From Streptomyces sp. CB00455 (GTDB taxonomy: Bacteria; Actinomycetota; Actinomycetes; Streptomycetales; Streptomycetaceae), in NCBI RefSeq assembly GCF_001905445.1, contig NZ_LIVQ01000009.1, forward strand, positions 167,512 through 231,511: a DNA stretch of 64,000 bases, written 5' to 3'. The position numbers and the translations under genes are program-made. Of the stretch, positions 60,052-64,000 are shown piece after piece; within the stretch, counting starts at the first letter, position 1, and every line of letters begins with the position of its first letter. The notes beneath the pieces were generated by a model. It saw nothing but the letters and a program-made list of their open reading frames with translations. It did not search any database and had not been told where the DNA came from.

Positions 60052-60900
60052 CTAGAGACGTGTCGCAGTCCGGACAAGGTCGGCGACGGCTTTTGACCGG
60101 CTGTGCGGGGGCCAGGCGATCACGGTGGTGACCGTCGGCGCGTCCAGCACGGGCACGGCGGCGAGGTCACCGGGCAGCTGGGCTCGGCACGACTCCGGTG
60201 AGACCGCGCAAGCGCGGCCGAGCGCGACGAGCTGCAACAACTGAGCGTGGTCGCGGACCTGCGGGCCGGGACCGGGCGGGTAGGTGCCGTCGGGGTCGGG
60301 CCAGCGTGGCAGGGGCAGGCCCGGCAGGCCGGTGATGTCTGCCATGTGCACATGGGCCCGGCCGGTGAGCGGATGCCCGGCCGGCAGGACCACGACCTGG
60401 CCCTCCGTGCTGAGTTCTTCGGTGTGGAAGCCGGCCGTCGAGTCGAACGGCCGGTGCAGCAGCGCCACATCGGCCCGGCCCTCGCGCAGGAAGCGTTCCT
60501 GCTCGGCCGGACCGCACAGGATGACGTCCACGGGGACCGCGCCGGGTTCGGCGGCGTACGCGTCGAGCAGTTTCGCCAGCAGTTCCCTGGATGCGCTGGC
60601 TTTGGTGACCAAGACCAGGCCGGGACGACCGGTCACGGAAAGGGCGGCGCGGCGGGTCCGGCGCTCGGCGGCGTCGACCGCATCGAGGGCCGCCCGGCCC
60701 TCGTCCAACAGCACCGAGCCGGCCTCGGTCAGCGTGACGGAGCGGCTGGTCCGATCCAGCAGTACTGCCCCGAGCCGGCGCTCGAGCTGCTGGATCGCCC
60801 GTGACAGAGGCGGCTGCGCGATCCCGAGCCGTTGCGCGGCGCGCCCGAAGTGCAGCTCTTCGGCGACAGCGACGAAATACCGCAGTTCCCGGGTTTCCAT
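60052..60900 (-). CDS. LysR-family transcription regulator
   Basis: A 282-residue regulator. The N-terminal winged helix is ELRYFVAVAEELHFGRAAQR then LGIAQPPLSRAIQQLERRLG (about 4-45), fully conserved. The substrate-binding part follows with two Rossmann-like lobes (GLVLVTKASASRELLAKLLD, GADVALLHRPFD region, PLPRWPDPDG). ATG at 60900. It is divergent from an SDR gene at 60996, and a T-N11-A palindrome lies between them, the classical layout for a LysR activator of its neighbour. Confidence 0.93.
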   Translation of the reverse strand: METRELRYFVAVAEELHFGRAAQRLGIAQPPLSRAIQQLERRLGAVLLDRTSRSVTLTEAGSVLLDEGRAALDAVDAAERRTRRAALSVTGRPGLVLVTKASASRELLAKLLDAYAAEPGAVPVDVILCGPAEQERFLREGRADVALLHRPFDSTAGFHTEELSTEGQVVVLPAGHPLTGRAHVHMADITGLPGLPLPRWPDPDGTYPPGPGPQVRDHAQLLQLVALGRACAVSPESCRAQLPGDLAAVPVLDAPTVTTVIAWPPHSRSKAVADLVRTATRL

Positions 60901-60922
60901 ACGGCCACGCTACTCCGGATCC

Positions 60923-60937
60923 ATACTCGGCCGGTAT
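60923..60937. promoter_or_regulatory. LysR-type T-N11-A palindrome
   Basis: ATACTCGGCCGGTAT is an inverted repeat (ATAC...GTAT) containing T-N11-A, the recognition format of LysR regulators, located in the 95-base gap between the divergent lysR and SDR start codons. Confidence 0.72.
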
Positions 60938-60995
60938 CGTTGCCCACCCGATCGGTGTTGGACCCCCGCCGGGCTTCCGAGGCAGCATCGTTCCC

Positions 60996-61727
60996 ATGAG
61001 CGAACGGACGATAGCGCTGGTCACCGGCGCGAACAAAGGAATCGGCTACGAGATCGCCGCGGGCCTCGGCGCCCTCGGCTGGAGCATCGGTGTCGGCGCC
61101 CGTGATGATCAGCGGCGTGAGGCCGCGGTGGAAAAGCTGCGCGCGGCCGGCGTCGACGCGTTCGGCGTACCGCTGGACGTGACCGACGATGCGAGCGCGA
61201 CCGCCGCCGCACAGCTGATCGAGGAACGGGCCGGGCGCCTCGACGTGCTCGTCAACAACGCCGCCATCACCGGCGGCATGCCGCAGGAGCCCACCCGGGT
61301 CGATCCCGCCACCATCCGGACGGTCGTGGAGACCAACGTGATCGGCGTCATCCGCGTCACCAACGCGATGATGCCGCTGCTGCGCCGCTCCGCCTCGCCG
61401 CGGATCGTGAACATGTCCAGCAGTGTCGGCTCCCTCACCCGGCAGGCAGGAACCGCCGCCGAGCAGACGACGGGCCCGGTGGCCGTGGCGTACGCGCCGT
61501 CGAAGACGTTCCTGAACGCCGTCACCCTCCAGTACGCCCGTGAGCTGAGCGGCACGAACATCCTGATCAACGCCGGCTGCCCCGGCTACGTCGCGACCGA
61601 CCTCAACGGCTTCCGCGGCCTGCGCACCCCCGAGCAGGGCGCGGCGATCGCCATCAAACTCGCGACTCTGCCCGACGACGGCCCGACCGGCATGTTCTTC
61701 GAAGACGCCGGCGTAGTGCCCTGGTGA
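60996..61727 (+). CDS. SDR-family oxidoreductase
   Basis: A 243-residue classical SDR. IALVTGANKGIGYEIAAGLG is the NAD(P)-binding turn (G-x3-G-I-G), VNNAAITGG the structural N-N-A-A motif, MSSSVGSLT carries the catalytic Ser, and VAYAPSKTFLNAVTLQYARE holds Tyr and Lys (Y-x3-K). The pocket lid NAGCPGYVATDLNGFRG is the usual P-G-x-x-x-T. G-A-N-K-G-I-G is common in carbonyl-reductase-like SDRs. ATG at 60996. Divergent from the LysR gene and probably its target. Confidence 0.92.
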   Translation: MSERTIALVTGANKGIGYEIAAGLGALGWSIGVGARDDQRREAAVEKLRAAGVDAFGVPLDVTDDASATAAAQLIEERAGRLDVLVNNAAITGGMPQEPTRVDPATIRTVVETNVIGVIRVTNAMMPLLRRSASPRIVNMSSSVGSLTRQAGTAAEQTTGPVAVAYAPSKTFLNAVTLQYARELSGTNILINAGCPGYVATDLNGFRGLRTPEQGAAIAIKLATLPDDGPTGMFFEDAGVVPW

Positions 61728-61935
61728 TGTGCCTGACGGCTCTCACCCGCCGGGTGGGGGGACTTCGCCCGCGCGTCTCGAACGGGCTTGTCGATACTGG
61801 TCGCGCCCGAGCCGCGGCGGCGACCGTTCGAGAAGCCGCCGGCCGAGTTGGGCCCTGGGCCTTCGAAGAAGGGCGAAGGCTTCCACCATGTGCAGGGCGC
61901 AGGAAACCCCATGCGGGCCTACGGGGGCCGGTCTT

Positions 61936-62511
61936 CTACGCCGAGGGTTGGAGGCAGAGGTGCCAGCGCCCCGACCAGCCGGTCAGTGTCATCGTGGACA
62001 GCGGGCGGACGTCCACGTTCCAATACGTCAGCGGGGGCGCCTTCAGCGCGTAGACCAGGGCCGCCCGGACCACGGAGGGCTCCGCCACGGCCACGATCGC
62101 GCCGCCGTCGTCGGCGGGCCGGGTGTCCAGCCAGCCGCCGATGCGGGAGATGAAGGTGAGCAGGGACTCGCCTCCGTGCGGGGCGGCGCAGGGGTCGCTG
62201 AGCCACAGTTCCACGGCTCCCGGTTCCCGGGCGGTCACCTCGGCGAGGGTCAGCCCCCGCCAGCGGCCCATGTCGCATTCGCGGAGCGCGGGCTGCGCCA
62301 GCGGCGCGTACCCGAGGGCCTGGCCGGTGGCCCGGCTGCGCGGGGTGGGCGAGCAGTACCGCAGCTCGGCCGCGCCCAGGGGCACGAGTCCCCGTGCGGC
62401 GGATTCCACCGCGCGCCAGCCGGCCCCGTCCAGCGGCCGGTCGTCGTCGAAGCGCTCGGCGAGCAGGGCGGAACTACGGGCTGCGGCGACGAGCGAGACC
62501 CGAACATGCAT
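61936..62511 (-). CDS. Histidine-phosphatase-fold protein lacking catalytic histidines
   Basis: A 191-residue member of the histidine (phosphoglycerate mutase-like) phosphatase superfamily by fold: RVSLVAAARSSALLAERFDD at the N-terminus, RYCSPTPRSRATGQALGYAP, PALRECDMGRWRGLTLAEV and GAIVAVAEPSVVRAALVYAL. In active members the first strand ends in R-H-G and the last in S-H-G-G. Here these are A-A-R and A-E-P-S, so both catalytic histidines are missing, while the structural parts between are kept. It is probably a pseudoenzyme. ATG at 62511 (MHVRVSL) is used. Upstream lies a repeat block with no gene. Confidence 0.82.
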   Translation of the reverse strand: MHVRVSLVAAARSSALLAERFDDDRPLDGAGWRAVESAARGLVPLGAAELRYCSPTPRSRATGQALGYAPLAQPALRECDMGRWRGLTLAEVTAREPGAVELWLSDPCAAPHGGESLLTFISRIGGWLDTRPADDGGAIVAVAEPSVVRAALVYALKAPPLTYWNVDVRPLSTMTLTGWSGRWHLCLQPSA

Positions 62512-62554
62512 GCGGCGATGGTGAGCCGCCGACCGCGAGCGGTCAAGCGTCTGA

Positions 62555-62699
62555 ACCGAGGCCGCTCCCCCACCGGCCCGGCGCACACCGAAGCCACTCC
62601 CCCACCGGCCGCGCGCACACCGAAGCCACTCCCCCACCAGCCGCGCGCACCGGCCCGCGCCCCCGCCCAGCCCGCGCGCCCCCGCCCAGTCCGCGCGCC
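62555..62699. repeat. VNTR-like block of 32-base and 19-base tandem repeats
   Basis: Three 32-base units starting ACCGAAGCCACTCCCCCACC lie at 62555-62586, 62587-62618 and 62619-62650, the first slightly diverged. They are followed by two 19-base units (CCCGCCCAGCCCGCGCGCC type) at 62662-62680 and 62681-62699. The block fills most of the 267-base gap upstream of the phosphatase-like gene. There are no spacers. Confidence 0.85.
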
Positions 62700-62778
62700 C
62701 AGGCCCGGCCCGAGGCCCCCGCCCGGCCCGGCGTCCACGACCACCGCGGCGTCCGGCCGAAGACGGGCGGGCGGTACG

Positions 62779-64000
62779 TCAGGGGGTCGGGGGGCCGTCG
62801 GGCGCCGGGTTCGCCTCCGGGAAGGGGCCCGCGCCCAGCCGGCGGGCCGCCTCCACCAGCTCTCCGGGCCCCGAGACCCCGGCGAAGCTCAGCCGGACGT
62901 GCGGGCCCGGCGGTTCCGCGCAGAAGTACGGGCGGCCGGGCGTGACGGCGACCCCGGCGCGCAGGGCCGCCGCCACGAAGTCCGCGTCGTCCCCCGCGCG
63001 GGCCGGCCGCACCCACAACTGGTAGCCGCCGCAGGGCAGATGCGGCAGTTCCAGCATCGGCAGCTCCCGCCGCAGGGCCCCCGCGAGCACGTCCCGCCGG
63101 TGGCGCAGCTCGGCGGCCACGGTCCGCAGGTGGCGCGGCCAGGCGGGTGCGCCTACGAGCTCCAGGGCGGCCTCCTGGAGCGGCCGGGGCACGAAGAAGC
63201 TGTCGACGACCTGGATGGCGCGCAGCCGGTCCACCACCGGGCCCCGGGCGGCCAGCGCCCCCACCCGCAGGCTGGGGGAGGTGGCCTTGGTCAGCGAACG
63301 GACGTGCACGACCACGCCGTCGGCGTCCTCGGCGGCCAGCGTCGCGGGCAGCGGCCCCGCGTCCTCGTGGGCCAGGGAGCGGGCGTAGTCGTCCTCGACG
63401 ACGAAGGCTCCGGCGGCGCGCGCGATCCGCAGCACTTCGGCCCGCCGCCCGGGGGCCAGGACCGTCCCGGTCGGGTTCTGGAACAGCGGCTGGCACACGA
63501 AGACCCTCGCCCCGGTCGCTTCGAAGGCGGCGGCCAGGAGCTCCGGCCGGACCCCCTCGCCATCCACCGGCACCGGCACCGGCCGGCAGCCGGAGGCGCG
63601 GGCGAGGGCCAGCAGACCGGGGTAGGTCGGCGACTCCACCAGCACGGGCGCTCCCGGCGGGGCCAGTGCGCGCAGAGCGGTGGCCAGCGCGCTCTGGCCG
63701 CCGGCGGTGACCAGCACGTCTGCGGCCACGACCGTGCCGCCGATCTCCCGGGCGAACCAGTCCCGCAGCTCCGGCAGCCCCTCGACGGGCGGCCGCCCCC
63801 AGGCGCCCGGCCGCCGCCCGGCCCGGGCCAGCGCGGCCGCCATGGCCCGCTCGGGCTGGAGGGAGGGGTGCAGGTAGCCGCCGTTGAGTTCGATCACCCC
63901 GGGCGGCGGCGCGGCCAGCGAGCTCAGCACCCCGGTGGCATCCACCGACCGCGGGACGACGTCCCCGGCCCCCTCCGCGCTCAGGGCGACCTCCTGCCAG
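62779..64000 (-). CDS. Class I/II PLP-dependent aminotransferase (probably MocR-like), 5' end outside window
   Basis: The frame is open from the stop at 62779 to the window end. From the internal GTG at 63945 it gives 388 residues of a fold type I aminotransferase: VEGLPELRDWFAREIGG, TAGGQSALATALRALAPPGA, ESPTYPGLLALARASG, CQPLFQNPTGTVLAPGRRA, VEDDYARSLAH and SLTKATSPSLRVGALAA, with the PLP lysine in the last. The sequence before residue 1 (WQEVALSAEG and following) is open and resembles a linker, so a GntR-type DNA-binding domain may precede it, as in MocR regulators. It could equally be a free aminotransferase. Confidence 0.82.
   Translation of the reverse strand, partial: WQEVALSAEGAGDVVPRSVDATGVLSSLAAPPPGVIELNGGYLHPSLQPERAMAAALARAGRRPGAWGRPPVEGLPELRDWFAREIGGTVVAADVLVTAGGQSALATALRALAPPGAPVLVESPTYPGLLALARASGCRPVPVPVDGEGVRPELLAAAFEATGARVFVCQPLFQNPTGTVLAPGRRAEVLRIARAAGAFVVEDDYARSLAHEDAGPLPATLAAEDADGVVVHVRSLTKATSPSLRVGALAARGPVVDRLRAIQVVDSFFVPRPLQEAALELVGAPAWPRHLRTVAAELRHRRDVLAGALRRELPMLELPHLPCGGYQLWVRPARAGDDADFVAAALRAGVAVTPGRPYFCAEPPGPHVRLSFAGVSGPGELVEAARRLGAGPFPEANPAPDGPPTP

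Overview
The window is chromosomal DNA of a Streptomyces-type actinomycete. The evidence is very high GC with G/C-rich third codon positions, frequent GTG and TTG starts, an ssgB sporulation gene, several tRNA-Val genes, and a gene order (EF-G-like, HIT, thrS ... ssgB ... cobA/cobT/cobL ... metNIQ ... glpQ1 ... argH ... argRDBJC) that, from memory, follows the conserved core region around SCO1528-SCO1580 of S. coelicolor.

Layout. 1-9.3 kb: end of an EF-G-like GTPase, two conserved proteins of unknown function, a HIT hydrolase, thrS, an acetyltransferase, and a divergent group of a DUF4365 nuclease-like protein, an unknown coupled protein and a DEDDh exonuclease. 9.3-12.7 kb: two nearly identical tRNA-Val(CAC) genes bracketing an SRPBCC protein and a giant multi-span membrane protein. 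12.7-16.8 kb: a PGPGW membrane protein, ssgB, a CGNR zinc-finger regulator with an overlapping small membrane-protein gene, and a DsbA-like protein. 16.8-19.4 kb: coupled pabB-pabC and a five-gene tRNA cluster (Gly, Cys, Val x3). 19.4-24 kb: zinc-ribbon protein, kinase-fold phosphotransferase, small membrane protein, membrane-anchored Ser/Thr kinase, TrmH-type methyltransferase. 24-30.5 kb: cobalamin genes cobA, a BluB-CobT fusion with a roughly 545-residue disordered N-terminus, and cobL. 31.6-34.8 kb: metNIQ methionine importer preceded by a 28-codon Cys/Met leader peptide, a hairpin and a palindromic operator. 35-44 kb: small membrane proteins, a GNAT, a sigma factor, glpQ1, an acyltransferase, a secreted protein, a pentapeptide-like membrane protein and a coupled TetR-MFS efflux pair with a clear operator.

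Arginine genes occupy 44.4-45.8 kb (argH) and 48.6-53.6 kb (argC-J-B-D-R, tightly overlapping). Candidate ArgR boxes lie upstream of both argH and argC, and argR closes the operon, so the set forms one regulon. Between them lie a HEAT-repeat protein, a decayed flavin-oxidase-like pseudogene and an L,D-transpeptidase-like secreted protein.

53.8-61.7 kb looks like an accessory insertion. It holds two SDR oxidoreductases, a WYL regulator, a transposase remnant, an unknown membrane protein, a lower-GC MFS exporter, a TetR-SnoaL pair and a LysR regulator divergent from its likely SDR target. The window ends with a histidine-phosphatase-fold protein that lacks its catalytic histidines, a VNTR-like repeat block and an aminotransferase running off the end. 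No CRISPR array, complete IS element, recognisable riboswitch or phage was seen.
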